DNA of 64,000 bases from an uncultured SAR116 cluster alpha proteobacterium (GTDB lineage Bacteria; Pseudomonadota; Alphaproteobacteria; Puniceispirillales; Marisalimonadaceae), in assembly GCA_902616005.1 (NCBI GenBank), contig CACMRG010000003.1:1-64000 (forward strand). Reading direction: 5' to 3'. The notes below the pieces were generated by a model. It had not been told where the DNA came from and searched no databases. It worked only from the letters and a program-made list of their open reading frames with translations. The translations under genes were made by a program, and so were the position numbers. Of this stretch, positions 1 to 10,582 are shown in pieces. The first letter of the stretch is position 1. The number at the start of each line of letters is the position of its first letter.

Positions 1-267
1 CATAGAATACTTGATCACTCTACGTCTGAAATAGTTAACACTGCTAGAAGGACCGGTGCTCAAGTAAAAGGCCCGATACCCTTGCCTATCTCATTGAAAA
101 GATTTACTGTATTGAAGAGTCCTCACGTAGATAAAAAAAGTAGAGAACAATTCGAGATCAGAACTCACAAAAGATTATTAGACATAATTGAACCAACACC
201 TCAAACTGTAGATGCTTTAATGAAATTAGATCTTGCATCTGGTGTTGATGTAGAAATTAAGATTTAA
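1..267 (+). CDS. rpsJ: 30S ribosomal protein S10 (5' end missing)
   Basis: This is the 3' part of rpsJ. The reading frame is open from base 1, and about the first 15 residues lie outside the window. The translated start carries the S10 signature [16 protein letters not shown], followed by the [19 protein letters not shown] block and the C-terminal [11 protein letters not shown]10 is a small-subunit head protein and, as NusE, also binds NusB and NusG in antitermination. It is the first gene of the S10 operon, and rplC follows after a few bases. The first in-frame ATG in the window (82) is internal and is not the start. Confidence 0.97.
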   Translation, partial: HRILDHSTSEIVNTARRTGAQVKGPIPLPISLKRFTVLKSPHVDKKSREQFEIRTHKRLLDIIEPTPQTVDALMKLDLASGVDVEIKI

Positions 268-276
268 GAGTTGATT

Positions 277-1149
277 ATGCGTAGTGGTTTAATTTTTAAA
301 AAAATAGGCATGACAAGAATTTTTGATGATACTGGTAATTCATTTCCCGTAACTGTTATGAAACTTGAAGAAAATCAAGTTGTAAAGATTCTAGATAGAA
401 ATAAAAATGGTTACTTTGCAATTCAAGTTGCAACAGGAAAAGTAAAAACAAAAAATATAAGTAAAGCTATTAGAGGTCATTTTGCAAAATCCAATGTAGA
501 ACCAAAAAGAATTTTAAAAGAATTTCGTGTAAATGAAGATATGTTGGTTGGAGAAGGTAAAATATTTTCTATAAATCATTTTAGTGTAGGCCAAAAGGTT
601 GATGTCTCTGGGGTAACGCATGGTAAAGGTTTTTCTGGTGGAATGAAAAGACATAATTTTGCTGGATTAGAAGCAACTCATGGTGTGTCAATTAGTCATA
701 GATCACACGGTTCAACTGGAAATAGCCAAGACCCTGGTAGGGTGTGGAAAGGAAAAAAGATGGCTGGCCAGTATGGAAATGTTAATAAAACAATTCAAAA
801 TCTTACAGTTCTTCAAATTAATGATGTAGATGATTTACTTTATATTAAGGGGTCTGTCCCTGGTCCAAAAAATGGTTATTTAACGATAAGAGACGCTATT
901 AAATCTATATTACCTGAAAACGCTCTAAAACCTGCTGGGCTTAAAGATAATAAAAAGGCTGAGATAAATATTACTGATCAAAAAGAAAATGTTCAAGATA
1001 CTAAAAAAGAAACTAATTCTGAAAATGTTGAAGCTAAAAATGATAAAACAGATCATCAAAACCCTAATACTCCAGTTGAAGCTACTATTGACGAAGCATC
1101 TAATTCAGAAATTACGGATACTGATAATAATAATAATAAAAAGGTTTAA
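277..1149 (+). CDS. rplC: 50S ribosomal protein L3 with long acidic C-terminal tail
   Basis: L3 binds 23S rRNA near the peptidyl transferase centre and nucleates large-subunit assembly. The core is recognised from GLIFKKIGMTRIF at the N terminus and the central GVTHGKGFSGGMKRHNF block. I chose ATG 277 because AAGAG sits six bases before it; a TTG at 271 would add two residues. The protein is about 290 residues, against about 210 in E. coli. The extra is a C-terminal tail of roughly 70 residues rich in Asn, Asp, Glu and Lys, of low complexity and probably disordered. Some alphaproteobacterial L3 proteins also carry extensions. Confidence 0.97.
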   Translation: MRSGLIFKKIGMTRIFDDTGNSFPVTVMKLEENQVVKILDRNKNGYFAIQVATGKVKTKNISKAIRGHFAKSNVEPKRILKEFRVNEDMLVGEGKIFSINHFSVGQKVDVSGVTHGKGFSGGMKRHNFAGLEATHGVSISHRSHGSTGNSQDPGRVWKGKKMAGQYGNVNKTIQNLTVLQINDVDDLLYIKGSVPGPKNGYLTIRDAIKSILPENALKPAGLKDNKKAEINITDQKENVQDTKKETNSENVEAKNDKTDHQNPNTPVEATIDEASNSEITDTDNNNNKKV

Positions 1150-1151
1150 AA

Positions 1152-1775
1152 TTGAAAATTAAGACTTTAAATAAATCTAAGTCAAACAACTCTGACAATG
1201 TAATAAACGACGAAATATTTGGTATTGATCCTAATGAAGACGTTATTTTAAGAGTTTTAAATTGGCAGCTTGCTAAAAAACAACAAGGTAGTCATAAAGT
1301 TAAATCTAGAAGTGAAGTTAAATCAACAACAGCCAAGATGTATAGACAAAAAGGTGGTGGAAGAGCTCGTCATGGAGCGCCATCAGTCGTCCAATTTCGT
1401 GGCGGTGGAGTTGTCCATGGGCCAGTACCTAGATCTCATTCACACAAGTTACCTAAAAAAATCAGATTGTTAGGATTAAAATCAGCACTCTCCCAAAAGG
1501 CTAAAAATGATAGCATTTTAATTTTTAATATTGATAAAATTTCGAATAAAACTTCTGAATTAGTTAGAATTTTTTCTAAAGAAGGTATAAAAAAATTTTT
1601 ATTAGTTTTTGGAAATGATGATAAGCAAGATATTCTTAATTTAGCTATTAGAAATATCCCTTTAGCTGACACAATTAATCAAGTTGGGTTAAATGTATAT
1701 GATATCTTAAAAAAGGATCACATTCTTTTTACTGAACAAGGTTTAAAGGAATTTGAAAATAGGTTATTAAAATGA
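1152..1775 (+). CDS. rplD: 50S ribosomal protein L4
   Basis: L4 lines the peptide exit tunnel and in enterobacteria represses its own operon. The loop segment [13 protein letters not shown] and the following [14 protein letters not shown] are the family signature. Length is 207 residues, as usual. The only suitable start is TTG at 1152, one base or so after the rplC stop. The gene overlaps rplW by four bases (ATGA), which implies translational coupling. Confidence 0.97.
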   Translation: MKIKTLNKSKSNNSDNVINDEIFGIDPNEDVILRVLNWQLAKKQQGSHKVKSRSEVKSTTAKMYRQKGGGRARHGAPSVVQFRGGGVVHGPVPRSHSHKLPKKIRLLGLKSALSQKAKNDSILIFNIDKISNKTSELVRIFSKEGIKKFLLVFGNDDKQDILNLAIRNIPLADTINQVGLNVYDILKKDHILFTEQGLKEFENRLLK

Positions 1776-2095
1776 TTAAATATAGAAATAAAATTAAAGA
1801 AGTTGATTTAAATAAATCTTACAAAATTATCCGTAAACCAATAATAACTGAAAAAGCTACTAAATTGTCTGAATTTAACAAAGTTGTATTTGAAGTAGCA
1901 TATAAAAGCAATAAGAATGAAATTAAAGGTGCTGTTGAAAAACTTTTTTCAGTAAAAGTTAGGTCCGTGAATATTATTAATATTAAAGGAAAGATTAAGA
2001 GATTTAAAGGTGTACTAGGCAGAAGGAATGACATCAAAAAGGCTGTTATTACTTTAGAAGAAGGAAATACTATTGATATTTCAGCAGGGATTTAA
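1772..2095 (+). CDS. rplW: 50S ribosomal protein L23
   Basis: L23 sits at the exit of the peptide tunnel, where it docks SRP and trigger factor. The text [14 protein letters not shown] and the later [11 protein letters not shown]-like block ([13 protein letters not shown]) identify it. It is 107 residues, a little longer at the N terminus than the E. coli protein. Its start overlaps the rplD stop by four bases. Confidence 0.96.
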   Translation: MIKYRNKIKEVDLNKSYKIIRKPIITEKATKLSEFNKVVFEVAYKSNKNEIKGAVEKLFSVKVRSVNIINIKGKIKRFKGVLGRRNDIKKAVITLEEGNTIDISAGI

Positions 2096-2098
2096 CTT

Positions 2099-2923
2099 AT
2101 GGCTTTAAAACAATATAATCCGATTACACCTGGTCAAAGAGGTCTTGTATTAATTGACAGATCAGAGCTGTTTAAAGGTAAGCCAGTTAAAAAATTAACA
2201 AAAGGACTTTCAAAATCTGGCGGCAGAAATAATACTGGTAGAATTACATCCTGGCAAAAAGGTGGTGGTCACAAAAAGAAATATAGGATTATTGATTTTA
2301 AAAGATCAAAATTTGATATTCAAGCCACTGTAGAAAGGATCGAATATGACCCAAATAGGTCAGCATTTATTGCATTAATAAAATATGATGATGGTGAATT
2401 AAGTTACATATTAGCTCCACAAAAATTATCAATTGGTAATAAAGTTATTTCCTCCACTAAGGCAGATATTAAACCTGGAAATGCTATGCCACTAAATGCA
2501 GTTCCTGTCGGAACTATTATACATAATGTAGAGTTAAAACCAGGTAAAGGTGGACAAATAGCAAGGTCTGCTGGATCGTATGTACAAGTTATCGGAAAAG
2601 ATTTATCGTACTCTATTTTAAGGCTTATCTCTGGAGAAGTAAGACTTGTTCTATCCGCCTGTATGTGTTCTATAGGAGCTGTTTCTAATCAAGATAATCA
2701 AAATCAAAACTTTGGTAAAGCTGGAAGAAAAAGATGGATGGGTAAGAGGCCTTCCGTTAGGGGTGTAGCTATGAATCCAATTGATCATCCTCACGGAGGA
2801 GGAGAAGGTAGAACTTCGGGAGGTAGGCATCCCGTTACTCCTTGGGGTAAGCCGACAAAAGGTAAACGAACAAGAAATAACAAAAAAACTGATAGATTAA
2901 TAATTAGAAGAAGGAATAAATAA
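2099..2923 (+). CDS. rplB: 50S ribosomal protein L2
   Basis: L2 is a primary 23S rRNA binding protein needed for subunit association and peptidyl transferase activity. Visible signatures are [19 protein letters not shown] near residue 42 and the C-terminal [18 protein letters not shown], which includes the conserved His region. Length 274 is normal. It begins three bases after rplW. Confidence 0.98.
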   Translation: MALKQYNPITPGQRGLVLIDRSELFKGKPVKKLTKGLSKSGGRNNTGRITSWQKGGGHKKKYRIIDFKRSKFDIQATVERIEYDPNRSAFIALIKYDDGELSYILAPQKLSIGNKVISSTKADIKPGNAMPLNAVPVGTIIHNVELKPGKGGQIARSAGSYVQVIGKDLSYSILRLISGEVRLVLSACMCSIGAVSNQDNQNQNFGKAGRKRWMGKRPSVRGVAMNPIDHPHGGGEGRTSGGRHPVTPWGKPTKGKRTRNNKKTDRLIIRRRNK

Positions 2924-2927
2924 ATTT

Positions 2928-3206
2928 ATGACTAGGTCTGTATGGAAGGGTCCTTTCGTAGATGGATACTTGATAAAAAAAGCTGATGCTGTTAGAGAGT
3001 CGGGTAGAAATGATGTGATCAAAACATGGTCTAGACGTTCTACTATAATGCCTCAATTTGTAGGTTTAACTTTCGGAGTTCATAATGGAAAAAAATTTAT
3101 CCCAGTTACTGTAACTGAGGCTATGGTTGGGCATAAGTTAGGAGAATTTTCACCTACCAGAACATTTTATGGTCACGCAGCAGATAAAAAGGTTAAAGGC
3201 AAATAA
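2928..3206 (+). CDS. rpsS: 30S ribosomal protein S19
   Basis: S19 is in the head of the small subunit and contacts S13 and the A-site tRNA. The N-terminal [14 protein letters not shown] and the later [18 protein letters not shown] are diagnostic. Length 92 is normal. Its stop codon directly abuts the rplV ATG. Confidence 0.97.
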   Translation: MTRSVWKGPFVDGYLIKKADAVRESGRNDVIKTWSRRSTIMPQFVGLTFGVHNGKKFIPVTVTEAMVGHKLGEFSPTRTFYGHAADKKVKGK

Positions 3207-3602
3207 ATGAGTATAAAGTCAAACATTCGTAGAGAAAAAGATAATGAAGCTAAAGTTGTGTTAAAGAATTTAAGAATAAGTCCACAAAAATTAAACTTAG
3301 TTCTTGGAATGATCAGAAGACAAAAAGCAGATGTTGCTATATCAAAGCTTCAGTTTTCTAACAAGAGAATATCAAAAGATGTTGAAAAAGCTCTCAAATC
3401 AGTTATTTCAAACGCTGAAAACAATCATTCATTGGATATTGATAAATTATTTGTAAAAGAGGCTTTTGTTGGAAAAGGTATTGTTATGAAAAGATTTCAT
3501 GCTAGAGCTAGAGGAAGAGGTGCAAGAATTCTAAAACCTTTCTCACATTTGACAATTATACTTTCTGAACTAACGGAGGAAAAAAATGGGTCAAAAGACT
3601 AA
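3207..3602 (+). CDS. rplV: 50S ribosomal protein L22
   Basis: L22 forms part of the exit tunnel wall; its beta-hairpin is where macrolide resistance mutations arise. The protein has [16 protein letters not shown] and the hairpin/C-terminal segment [17 protein letters not shown]. At 131 residues it is somewhat longer than the 110 of E. coli. It starts immediately after the rpsS stop and overlaps rpsC by 17 bases, so the two are probably coupled. Confidence 0.96.
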   Translation: MSIKSNIRREKDNEAKVVLKNLRISPQKLNLVLGMIRRQKADVAISKLQFSNKRISKDVEKALKSVISNAENNHSLDIDKLFVKEAFVGKGIVMKRFHARARGRGARILKPFSHLTIILSELTEEKNGSKD

Positions 3603-4266
3603 ACCTACAGGTTTCAGACTAGGTGTAAATAGAACATGGGATTCGCGTTGGTTTGGCACAAAGCTATATTCTGAACAATTACACCAAGACTTGAAATTAA
3701 GAAAATATCTTTTTGATAAATTAAAAGCTGCTGCAGTAAGTAAAATTATCATAGAGAGACCTGCTGGTAAAACAAGAGTTTCAATATATGCAGGAAGACC
3801 AGGTCTTGTAATCGGAAAAAAGGGTCAAGATATAGAAACGTTGAGAAAAAATTTAGAAAAGCAAATTGGTAATGAAGTTAATCTTAATATAATTGAAGTT
3901 AGAAAACCTGAATTGGATGCAAAATTAGTTGCTGAGACCATCGCCCAACAGTTAGAAAGAAGAGTTGCTTTTAGAAGAGCTATGAAAAGAGCAGTTCAAG
4001 CAGCATTAAGGCTAGGCGCAAAGGGAGTAAGGATTAATTGTGCTGGACGTTTAGGTGGTGCAGAAATAGCTAGAACAGAATGGTATAGAGAAGGAAGAGT
4101 ACCTTTACATACCTTAAGAGCTGATGTTGATTATGGTGAAGCTACAGCATTTACGACTTATGGTGCCACTGGTGTCAAAGTCTGGATATTTAAAGGTGAA
4201 ATTATGGAACATGATCCGATGGCTCAAGACAAACTTTTAAATAACAAACCACAAAATCAGATCTAA
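3586..4266 (+). CDS. rpsC: 30S ribosomal protein S3
   Basis: S3 lies at the mRNA entry channel. [20 protein letters not shown] at the N terminus is typical, followed by the KH domain motif [15 protein letters not shown]. The start has a strong ribosome binding site, GGAGG, seven bases upstream, inside the end of rplV. Length 226 is in the family range. Confidence 0.98.
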   Translation: MGQKTKPTGFRLGVNRTWDSRWFGTKLYSEQLHQDLKLRKYLFDKLKAAAVSKIIIERPAGKTRVSIYAGRPGLVIGKKGQDIETLRKNLEKQIGNEVNLNIIEVRKPELDAKLVAETIAQQLERRVAFRRAMKRAVQAALRLGAKGVRINCAGRLGGAEIARTEWYREGRVPLHTLRADVDYGEATAFTTYGATGVKVWIFKGEIMEHDPMAQDKLLNNKPQNQI

Positions 4267-4277
4267 AAGAGAAGATT

Positions 4278-4688
4278 ATGCTACAACCTAAAAGAACTAA
4301 ATTTAGAAAAGCTCATAAAGGTAGAATACATGGTATGGCAAAAGGTGGTATTTCATTGATCTTTGGCTCATATGGCTTAAAAGCTATAAGGCCTGAAAGG
4401 GTTACCGCTAGACAAATTGAATCAGCTAGACGAGCTATAACTAGACATTTAAAAAGAGCTGGCAGATTGTGGATTAGAATTTTTCCTGATGTTCCAGTTT
4501 CAAAAAAGCCGGCAGAAGTTAGAATGGGCAAAGGTAAGGGTACGCCTGAATTTTGGGTATGCAGGGTTAAGCCCGGTAAAATTATGTTCGAATTGGATGG
4601 TGTAACTGAAGAAGCGGCAAAAGAAGCTTTTAATCTAGCTGCAGCTAAATTACCACTCCAAACAAAATTCGTTAGAAAAATACAATAA
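4278..4688 (+). CDS. rplP: 50S ribosomal protein L16
   Basis: L16 organises the A-site finger and the tRNA-binding region of the large subunit. [38 protein letters not shown] and [14 protein letters not shown] are the family signatures. It has the normal 136 residues and no anomaly. Confidence 0.98.
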   Translation: MLQPKRTKFRKAHKGRIHGMAKGGISLIFGSYGLKAIRPERVTARQIESARRAITRHLKRAGRLWIRIFPDVPVSKKPAEVRMGKGKGTPEFWVCRVKPGKIMFELDGVTEEAAKEAFNLAAAKLPLQTKFVRKIQ

Positions 4689-4696
4689 GGTTAGTT

Positions 4697-4903
4697 ATGG
4701 CTAAATATAAATCAAAAGATCTTTTAACTAAAACTAAAGATGAATTAAATGATAGAATACAGTTTTTAAGAAAAGAACAATTGAACCTAAGGTTTCAAAT
4801 GGTAAATGGACAAATTGAAAACCCACTAAGGTTCAGATTAATTCGAAGAGAAATAGCTGCTATTAAAACTATTATTAATAATAATTTAATGAAGGTAAAA
4901 TAA
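4697..4903 (+). CDS. rpmC: 50S ribosomal protein L29
   Basis: L29 is a small helical-hairpin protein near the tunnel exit. The 68-residue product has the expected pattern, with [17 protein letters not shown] and then [12 protein letters not shown]. Its TAA stop overlaps the rpsQ ATG by one base (TAATG). Confidence 0.95.
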   Translation: MAKYKSKDLLTKTKDELNDRIQFLRKEQLNLRFQMVNGQIENPLRFRLIRREIAAIKTIINNNLMKVK

Positions 4904-5130
4904 TGCCGAAAAGAATATTAACAGGAAAAGTTGTAAGTAATAAAGCTGATAAAACAATAACAGTTTTAGTTGAAAGAAGGATAATGCATCCCATTTATAA
5001 AAAATTTGTTACAAAATCCAAAAAAATTCAGGCTCATGACAAAGATAATAAGTTTAAACCTGGAGACGCTGTTGAAATAATCGAAACTAAACCCTTTTCA
5101 AAAACAAAAAAATTTGAAGTGATATATTAA
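4903..5130 (+). CDS. rpsQ: 30S ribosomal protein S17
   Basis: S17 is an early 16S rRNA-binding OB-fold protein. The N-terminal [19 protein letters not shown] and the central [13 protein letters not shown] are characteristic. The length is 75 residues. The start overlaps the rpmC stop by one base. Confidence 0.96.
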   Translation: MPKRILTGKVVSNKADKTITVLVERRIMHPIYKKFVTKSKKIQAHDKDNKFKPGDAVEIIETKPFSKTKKFEVIY

Positions 5131-5143
5131 TTTGGAGAATTAA

Positions 5144-5512
5144 ATGATTCAAATGCAGACAAAATTAGATGTTGCTGACAATTCTGGTGCTAGATTGTTA
5201 CAGTGTATTAAAGTATTGGGCGGTAGTAAGCGAAAGACTGCTTCTGTTGGAGATGTAATTGTAGTATCAATCAAAGAAGCTATTCCTAGGGGAAGAGTAA
5301 AAAAGGGTGATGTTCACAGAGCAGTAATCGTCAGAACTTCTAAGGAAGTAAAAAGAAATGATGGAACATGTATTAGATTTGATAAAAATGCCGCTGTTTT
5401 AGTCAATAAAAGTAACGAACCAATAGGAACTAGAATATTTGGCCCTGTCACCAGAGAACTAAGGGGAAAACAGTTCATGAAGATCGTATCATTAGCACCG
5501 GAAGTATTATAA
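5144..5512 (+). CDS. rplN: 50S ribosomal protein L14
   Basis: L14 forms part of an intersubunit bridge. [32 protein letters not shown] and the C-terminal [12 protein letters not shown] identify it. The 122-residue length is exact for the family. It begins spc-operon order and overlaps rplX by one base (TAATG). TTGGAGAA precedes the start as the ribosome binding site. Confidence 0.98.
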   Translation: MIQMQTKLDVADNSGARLLQCIKVLGGSKRKTASVGDVIVVSIKEAIPRGRVKKGDVHRAVIVRTSKEVKRNDGTCIRFDKNAAVLVNKSNEPIGTRIFGPVTRELRGKQFMKIVSLAPEVL

Positions 5513-5823
5513 TGAAAAAATTTAAATTAAAAAAAGGTGATAACGTCACTGTTATCTCTGGTAAAGACAAAGGTAAATCAGGTGAAATAATTGAAGTTTT
5601 AAAGAGTTTAGACAAAGTAAAAGTGCGTGGTGTGAATATTGTTAAAAAACATAGAAAACCAACACAAGAGAGTCCTGGTAAGATTGACGAAATTGAGCTC
5701 CCAATTCATATATCAAATGTTGCTTTTCTTGATCCTAAAAATTCTAAACCTACTAGAATAAAATATGAGATTAACAAAAAAGAAAAAATTAGACTAACAG
5801 TTTCATCTGGTTCGAAAGTTTGA
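5512..5823 (+). CDS. rplX: 50S ribosomal protein L24
   Basis: L24 starts large-subunit assembly at the 5' end of 23S rRNA. The KOW motif is visible as [20 protein letters not shown], followed by [15 protein letters not shown]. Length 103 is normal. Confidence 0.97.
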   Translation: MKKFKLKKGDNVTVISGKDKGKSGEIIEVLKSLDKVKVRGVNIVKKHRKPTQESPGKIDEIELPIHISNVAFLDPKNSKPTRIKYEINKKEKIRLTVSSGSKV

Positions 5824-5836
5824 TTTAGGAGTATTT

Positions 5837-6379
5837 ATGCCTGAAAGATTATATCAAAACTATAAAAAAGATATTGTAACAGTGTTACAAAATAAATTTA
5901 ATTATAAAAACGTAATGGAAATTCCCAAAATTGATAAAGTTGTTATCAATATGGGAGTTGGAGAAGCGGTAAAAGATTCAAAGAAAATTGAAATTGCTCA
6001 AAAAGAATTATCTTCTATAACAGGTCAGCTTCCTATCATTACTAAAGCAAAAAAAGCTAATGCAAGTTTTAAGCTTAGGGAAGGTATGTCGGTTGGTCTC
6101 AAGGTTACCTTAAGAAAAAGTAAAATGTATGAGTTTATAGATAGATTAATTAATATAGCATTACCCAGAGTTAGAGATTTTAGAGGTATTAGTAATAAAA
6201 GTTTCGATGGTAAAGGAAATTATTCTTTAGGTCTTAAAGAACAATTTATATTTCCTGAAATAGAATATGATAATGTTGATACTCCTAGAGGAATGGATAT
6301 CACAATAGTTACAACTGCAAAAACAGATGAAGAAGCAAAAGAGTTATTAAAAAATTTTAATTTTCCTTTTGTAAAATAA
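5837..6379 (+). CDS. rplE: 50S ribosomal protein L5
   Basis: L5 binds 5S rRNA in the central protuberance. Recognised from [20 protein letters not shown], from [20 protein letters not shown] and from [18 protein letters not shown]. Length 180 matches the family. TAGGAG upstream of ATG 5837 gives a good ribosome binding site. Confidence 0.98.
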   Translation: MPERLYQNYKKDIVTVLQNKFNYKNVMEIPKIDKVVINMGVGEAVKDSKKIEIAQKELSSITGQLPIITKAKKANASFKLREGMSVGLKVTLRKSKMYEFIDRLINIALPRVRDFRGISNKSFDGKGNYSLGLKEQFIFPEIEYDNVDTPRGMDITIVTTAKTDEEAKELLKNFNFPFVK

Positions 6380-6395
6380 TATATGGAGAAAATTT

Positions 6396-6701
6396 ATGGC
6401 TAAGCTTAGTGCGATACAAAAAAATCTTAGACGATCAAAACTTGTAGATAAATATAGTTCAAAAAGGTCTAAATTGAAAAAAATTTGCTGTAATAAAAGC
6501 CTATCTATTGAAGAAAGGTTTAATGCTCAGTTAAAATTGTCTGAATGCCCACGTAATGGAGCAAAAATTAGATTAAGAAACAGATGTGCAGTTACTGGGA
6601 GACCAAGAGGCTTTTATAGAAAGTTTAAGATGTCTAGAATAGCTCTAAGAGAACATGCTTTAGCAGGTCTCATTCCAGGCATGGTTAAATCAAGTTGGTA
6701 A
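6396..6701 (+). CDS. rpsN: 30S ribosomal protein S14 (zinc-free type)
   Basis: S14 is a head protein near the P site. The 101-residue product is the long, zinc-independent form. It has [22 protein letters not shown] rather than the paired CxxC motifs of the short form, and ends in [17 protein letters not shown] precedes the start. Confidence 0.97.
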   Translation: MAKLSAIQKNLRRSKLVDKYSSKRSKLKKICCNKSLSIEERFNAQLKLSECPRNGAKIRLRNRCAVTGRPRGFYRKFKMSRIALREHALAGLIPGMVKSSW

Positions 6702-6714
6702 GAGGTGAATTAAA

Positions 6715-7113
6715 ATGTCAATGAGTGATACACTAGGTGATATGTTAACTAGAATAAGGAATGGACAAACAACAAATAAAAAAGTTGTTGATGCTCCAGC
6801 TTCTAGATTTAGAAAAAATGTTTTGGAAGTTTTAAAAAGAGAAGGTTTCATAAGAAATTTTGAAGAAAAGGAAACAAAACCAGGGATTAATTTTTTTGAA
6901 ATTGAACTTAAATATTATAATGGTAAACCAGTTATAACTGAAATTAAAAGAGTCTCAAAACCAGGAAGAAGAGTCTACTCTAGTATAAAAAACTTACAAA
7001 AAACTTATAATGGTTTAGGCATTTCTATTTTATCAACTCCAAGAGGTGTAATGAGTGATAATGAGGCAAGAGAAGCTAATGTAGGTGGAGAAGTTTTGTG
7101 TACTATATATTAG
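6715..7113 (+). CDS. rpsH: 30S ribosomal protein S8
   Basis: S8 binds the central domain of 16S rRNA. MSMSDTLGDMLTRIRNGQ, the central RVSKPGRRVYSS and the terminal ANVGGEVLCTIY are typical. It is 132 residues. A second Met at codon 3 is a possible alternative start. Confidence 0.97.
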   Translation: MSMSDTLGDMLTRIRNGQTTNKKVVDAPASRFRKNVLEVLKREGFIRNFEEKETKPGINFFEIELKYYNGKPVITEIKRVSKPGRRVYSSIKNLQKTYNGLGISILSTPRGVMSDNEAREANVGGEVLCTIY

Positions 7114-7122
7114 AGGTGGTTT

Positions 7123-7656
7123 ATGTCTAGAATTGGTCAAAGCCCTATTAATTTTCAGGAAAATGTTGAAGTTTTTTTTGAAAATAAATTACTTAGGCTT
7201 AAAGGTCCTAAAGGTTTGTTAGAAATGGTGATTACAAATTCTGTGGATGTAAAAATCAATGATAATAAAATATTGGTAGAAAATAAAGATGACACCCAAA
7301 AAGGTAAGGCTAATTGGGGTACTACACGAGCTTTAATAAACAATATGGTAATTGGTGTAACAACAGGATTTACAAAAAATTTAGAAATAGTTGGTGTAGG
7401 ATATAGAGGAGCTGTTTCTGGAAAAAAATTGACATTGAATCTTGGTTTAAGTCATTCAGTAGAAATTGAAATTCCAGATGATATTGAAGTTAAAATGGAA
7501 GGGAATACTAAGCTTTCTATTAGCAGCGCTAATAAACATAAACTTGGTCAATTTTGTTCTGTGATAAGATCTAAAAGACCACCAGAACCCTTCAAAGGTA
7601 AAGGAATTAAATATGCAGATGAATATATTATAAGAAAAGAAGGTAAGAAAAAATAG
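7123..7656 (+). CDS. rplF: 50S ribosomal protein L6
   Basis: L6 sits near the factor-binding site of the large subunit. MSRIGQSPI at the start, GVGYRGA in the middle and KRPPEPFKGKGIKYADE near the C terminus identify it. The length is 177 residues. AGAGGTGG precedes the start codon. Confidence 0.97.
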   Translation: MSRIGQSPINFQENVEVFFENKLLRLKGPKGLLEMVITNSVDVKINDNKILVENKDDTQKGKANWGTTRALINNMVIGVTTGFTKNLEIVGVGYRGAVSGKKLTLNLGLSHSVEIEIPDDIEVKMEGNTKLSISSANKHKLGQFCSVIRSKRPPEPFKGKGIKYADEYIIRKEGKKK

Positions 7657-7664
7657 GTTAAAAA

Positions 7665-8027
7665 ATGAGTACAAAAAAATCTCTTTTTGATAAAAGAAAA
7701 TTAAGAAATAGATTATCAATAAAAAAAAATATTGGAAATAAACTAAGGCTTTCAGTTTTTAGATCTAATAAACATATTTACTGTCAGATAATAGATGATT
7801 TGAAACAAATTACGTTATGCTCGTCATCCACATTAGATCCAGAAGTAAAGAAAGGACTTAAAGGTTCAGGTACAATCGAAGCAGCAGAAAAAGTAGGAAA
7901 AGATATAGCATTAAAAGCAAAAAAAAATGGACTTGAAAAGGTGGTTTTTGATAGAGGTGGATATATTTATCACGGAAGAATTAAGTCATTAGCAGAAGGT
8001 GCTAGATCAAACGGATTAAAATTTTAA
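7665..8027 (+). CDS. rplR: 50S ribosomal protein L18
   Basis: L18 brings 5S rRNA into the ribosome together with L5. The pattern [18 protein letters not shown] and the terminal [20 protein letters not shown] are diagnostic. The 120-residue length is normal. Confidence 0.97.
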   Translation: MSTKKSLFDKRKLRNRLSIKKNIGNKLRLSVFRSNKHIYCQIIDDLKQITLCSSSTLDPEVKKGLKGSGTIEAAEKVGKDIALKAKKNGLEKVVFDRGGYIYHGRIKSLAEGARSNGLKF

Positions 8028-8036
8028 GGATAATTT

Positions 8037-8573
8037 ATGAATCAGATTGATATAAAAAAAAATAACAAAGATGAAACCGAATTGACAGATAAGTTGGTCG
8101 GTATTAATAGAGTAGCTAAGGTAGTTAAAGGTGGTAGGAGGTTTGGGTTCGCAGCTTTAGTTGTTGTTGGAGATATGAGAGGTAGAGTAGGTTTTGGAAC
8201 TGGGAAAGCCAAAGAAGTTCCAGAAGCTATCAAGAAGGCTACTGATGATGCAAAAAAGAAAATGATAAGAGTTCCTCTTAAAGAAGGAAGAACACTACAT
8301 CATGATATGAAAGGGCATTATGGTGCAGGAAGGGTTGTTTTAAGATCAGCACCTCCAGGTACTGGTATAATTGCTGGAGGGCCAATGAGAGCTGTTTTCG
8401 AAACTCTTGGTGTTCAAGATGTAGTTGCTAAATCTGTTGGCACCTCCAACCCTCACAATATGATTAAAGCTACTTTTGAAGCTTTTTCTTTTATGAATTC
8501 ACCAAGAAGCGTTGCCTCTAAAAGAGGTAAGAAAGTTTCAGAAATTTTCGGAAACAAAGATAATATTAAATAG
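8037..8573 (+). CDS. rpsE: 30S ribosomal protein S5
   Basis: S5 is at the mRNA entry and is a decoding-fidelity protein. Seen are [20 protein letters not shown] in the N-terminal dsRBD-like domain and [20 protein letters not shown]. It is 178 residues long with ordinary short N- and C-terminal extensions. Confidence 0.98.
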   Translation: MNQIDIKKNNKDETELTDKLVGINRVAKVVKGGRRFGFAALVVVGDMRGRVGFGTGKAKEVPEAIKKATDDAKKKMIRVPLKEGRTLHHDMKGHYGAGRVVLRSAPPGTGIIAGGPMRAVFETLGVQDVVAKSVGTSNPHNMIKATFEAFSFMNSPRSVASKRGKKVSEIFGNKDNIK

Positions 8574-8590
8574 AATTGATGATGAATACT

Positions 8591-8770
8591 ATGAATAAAA
8601 AAAATATTAAAATTATGCTTGTTAAAAGTGGAATTGGAAGAAAGTCTGATCAAAAAAAGACATTAATTGGTTTAGGATTAAGTCGTGTTGGTAAAATTAG
8701 AGAACTGGAAGACACACCATCAGTTCGTGGAATGGTCAATAAAGTTAGTCACTTAGTAAAAATAATTTAA
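8591..8770 (+). CDS. rpmD: 50S ribosomal protein L30
   Basis: L30 is a small large-subunit protein. [12 protein letters not shown] and [22 protein letters not shown] mark the family. Several in-frame starts are packed together: TTG 8576, and ATG at 8579, 8582 and 8591. I chose 8591 because it gives 59 residues and the standard N terminus; no strong ribosome binding site decides between them. Confidence 0.93.
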   Translation: MNKKNIKIMLVKSGIGRKSDQKKTLIGLGLSRVGKIRELEDTPSVRGMVNKVSHLVKII

Positions 8771-8788
8771 TATTTGTCGGAGTACATA

Positions 8789-9247
8789 ATGCAACTAAAT
8801 CAACTTAAATCTGATAATAAAAAAAGTAAAAAAAGAATTGGCAGGGGTATTGGATCTGGTACTGGAAAAACTTCTGGTAAAGGACATAAGGGTCAAAAGG
8901 CTAGATCAGGAGTTGCTATAAAAGGTTTTGAAGGTGGTCAAATGCCTATTCATAGAAGATTACCAAAAAGAGGTTTTAATAATATATTTAGAAAAGAATA
9001 TATTCCGATTAACCTAGGTACAATTCAAAAGTTAATTAACGAAAAGAAAATATCTATTGAAAAACCATTAAAATTAGAAATTTTATTGAAAGTAGGTTTA
9101 TTAAAGAAACACAATAGTAATATTAAAATTCTAGCTAAAGGTGAGTTTAAAAGTAAGCTAAAATTTATTGGTTTTAATTTTTCAAAAAATGCTAAAAACA
9201 TTGTTGAAAAAAATGGTGGAACTTTTGAAAATTTAAATAGCAAGTAA
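8789..9247 (+). CDS. rplO: 50S ribosomal protein L15
   Basis: L15 is a late-assembly large-subunit protein. It carries KRIGRGIGSGTGKTSGKGHKGQ-type N-terminal glycine-rich sequence and GFEGGQMPIHRRLPKRGF. ATG 8789 is preferred to the upstream TTG 8774 because GGAG ends seven bases before it. The resulting protein is 152 residues. Confidence 0.96.
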   Translation: MQLNQLKSDNKKSKKRIGRGIGSGTGKTSGKGHKGQKARSGVAIKGFEGGQMPIHRRLPKRGFNNIFRKEYIPINLGTIQKLINEKKISIEKPLKLEILLKVGLLKKHNSNIKILAKGEFKSKLKFIGFNFSKNAKNIVEKNGGTFENLNSK

Positions 9248-9253
9248 TTTATT

Positions 9254-10582
9254 ATGGCTGATCAAAATATATTTGGTACATTTGGAAAAGCAAAAGAACT
9301 CCGTCAAAGAATATTGTTTACATTAGGAGCTTTAGTTATTTATAGGCTTGGAACATACATTCCTGTTCCAGGTATTAATACTGCTGTTCTTAATGAAATC
9401 GTAAATCAAACAAGTGGTGGTGTGTTGGGAATGTTTAATATGTTCTCAGGTGGTGCTCTTGGAAGGATGACCATTTTTGCTTTGACAATAATACCATATA
9501 TATCTGCTTCAATTATTATGCAATTAATGAGTTCTTTATCACCTCAAATAGCTCAATTAAAAAAGGAAGGTGAAACAGGCCGTCAGGTCATAAATCAATA
9601 TACTAGATATTTGACAGTTTTGTTAGCGACTGTTCAAGCCTGGGGATTTGCTGTTGCATTGGAAAGTACTTCTGGGGCAAGCGGTTCTTTAGTATTGAAT
9701 GCTGGAATTTATTTTAAAATAACTACTGTTGTTACCTTGGTGGGTGGCGTTATGTTTTTATTATGGCTTGGAGAGCAAATTACCGAAAGAGGATTAGGTA
9801 ATGGAGTTTCATTAATAATTTTTTCTGGTATTGTCGCTGAATTGCCGAGGGCTTTAGCACAAATATTAGAACAAGGTAGAACTGGAGCAATATCTCCAAT
9901 TTTGATTATTATAATCTTTTTATTAGCTATTGCAGTAATTGCATTTATTGTGTTTATTGAGAGATCTCAAAGAAAAATTATTGTTCAGTATCCAAAAAGA
10001 CAGGTAGGAAACAAAATTTTTTCAGGTGACTCTTCACATCTCCCACTTAAAATAAATGTCCCTGGAGTAATTCCTCCAATTTTTGCATCTGCGCTTCTCT
10101 TATTACCTACTTCAGTAAGCTCATTTGCAGGTATTGGTGCTGAGAGTCCTGAATGGTTAATTACAGTTAATTCCTTATTAGGAAGAGGCCAACCTATATA
10201 TCTCGCCATATATATAGGATTGATTGTATTTTTTGCTTTTTTTTATACTGCAATTGTTTTTAATCCAGATGAGACTGCAGACAATCTAAAAAGAAATGGG
10301 GGATTTGTCCCAGGTATAAGACCTGGACCACCAACTGCTGATTATTTAGACTTTGTTCTCACTAGATTGACAGCAATTGGAGCACTATATCTATCCGCAG
10401 TTTGTATATTACCTGAAATTTTAATTTCAAAATATTCAATACCATTTTACTTTGGAGGAACGAGTCTTTTAATTGTTGTTACAGTAGCTATTGATACAGT
10501 AACACAAGCTCAATCGCATATGTTAGCTCATCAGTATTCAGGGTTAATAAAGAAAAGGAGATTGGGGGGATATTCTAGATGA
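9254..10582 (+). CDS. secY: Protein translocase subunit SecY
   Basis: SecY is the channel of the Sec translocon in the inner membrane. The 442-residue product shows about ten hydrophobic segments and the N-terminal family text GTYIPVPGI. Also present are the first-TM/plug region FNMFSGGALGRMTIFAL and the cytoplasmic RNGGFVPGIRPG loop. As in most bacteria it lies between rplO and adk. It overlaps adk by four bases (ATGA). Confidence 0.98.
   Translation: MADQNIFGTFGKAKELRQRILFTLGALVIYRLGTYIPVPGINTAVLNEIVNQTSGGVLGMFNMFSGGALGRMTIFALTIIPYISASIIMQLMSSLSPQIAQLKKEGETGRQVINQYTRYLTVLLATVQAWGFAVALESTSGASGSLVLNAGIYFKITTVVTLVGGVMFLLWLGEQITERGLGNGVSLIIFSGIVAELPRALAQILEQGRTGAISPILIIIIFLLAIAVIAFIVFIERSQRKIIVQYPKRQVGNKIFSGDSSHLPLKINVPGVIPPIFASALLLLPTSVSSFAGIGAESPEWLITVNSLLGRGQPIYLAIYIGLIVFFAFFYTAIVFNPDETADNLKRNGGFVPGIRPGPPTADYLDFVLTRLTAIGALYLSAVCILPEILISKYSIPFYFGGTSLLIVVTVAIDTVTQAQSHMLAHQYSGLIKKRRLGGYSR

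Noticed and set aside
82-267. A 61-residue protein starting at ATG 82
   Set aside because: The same frame is open from base 1 and encodes the middle of S10, so the ATG is internal.
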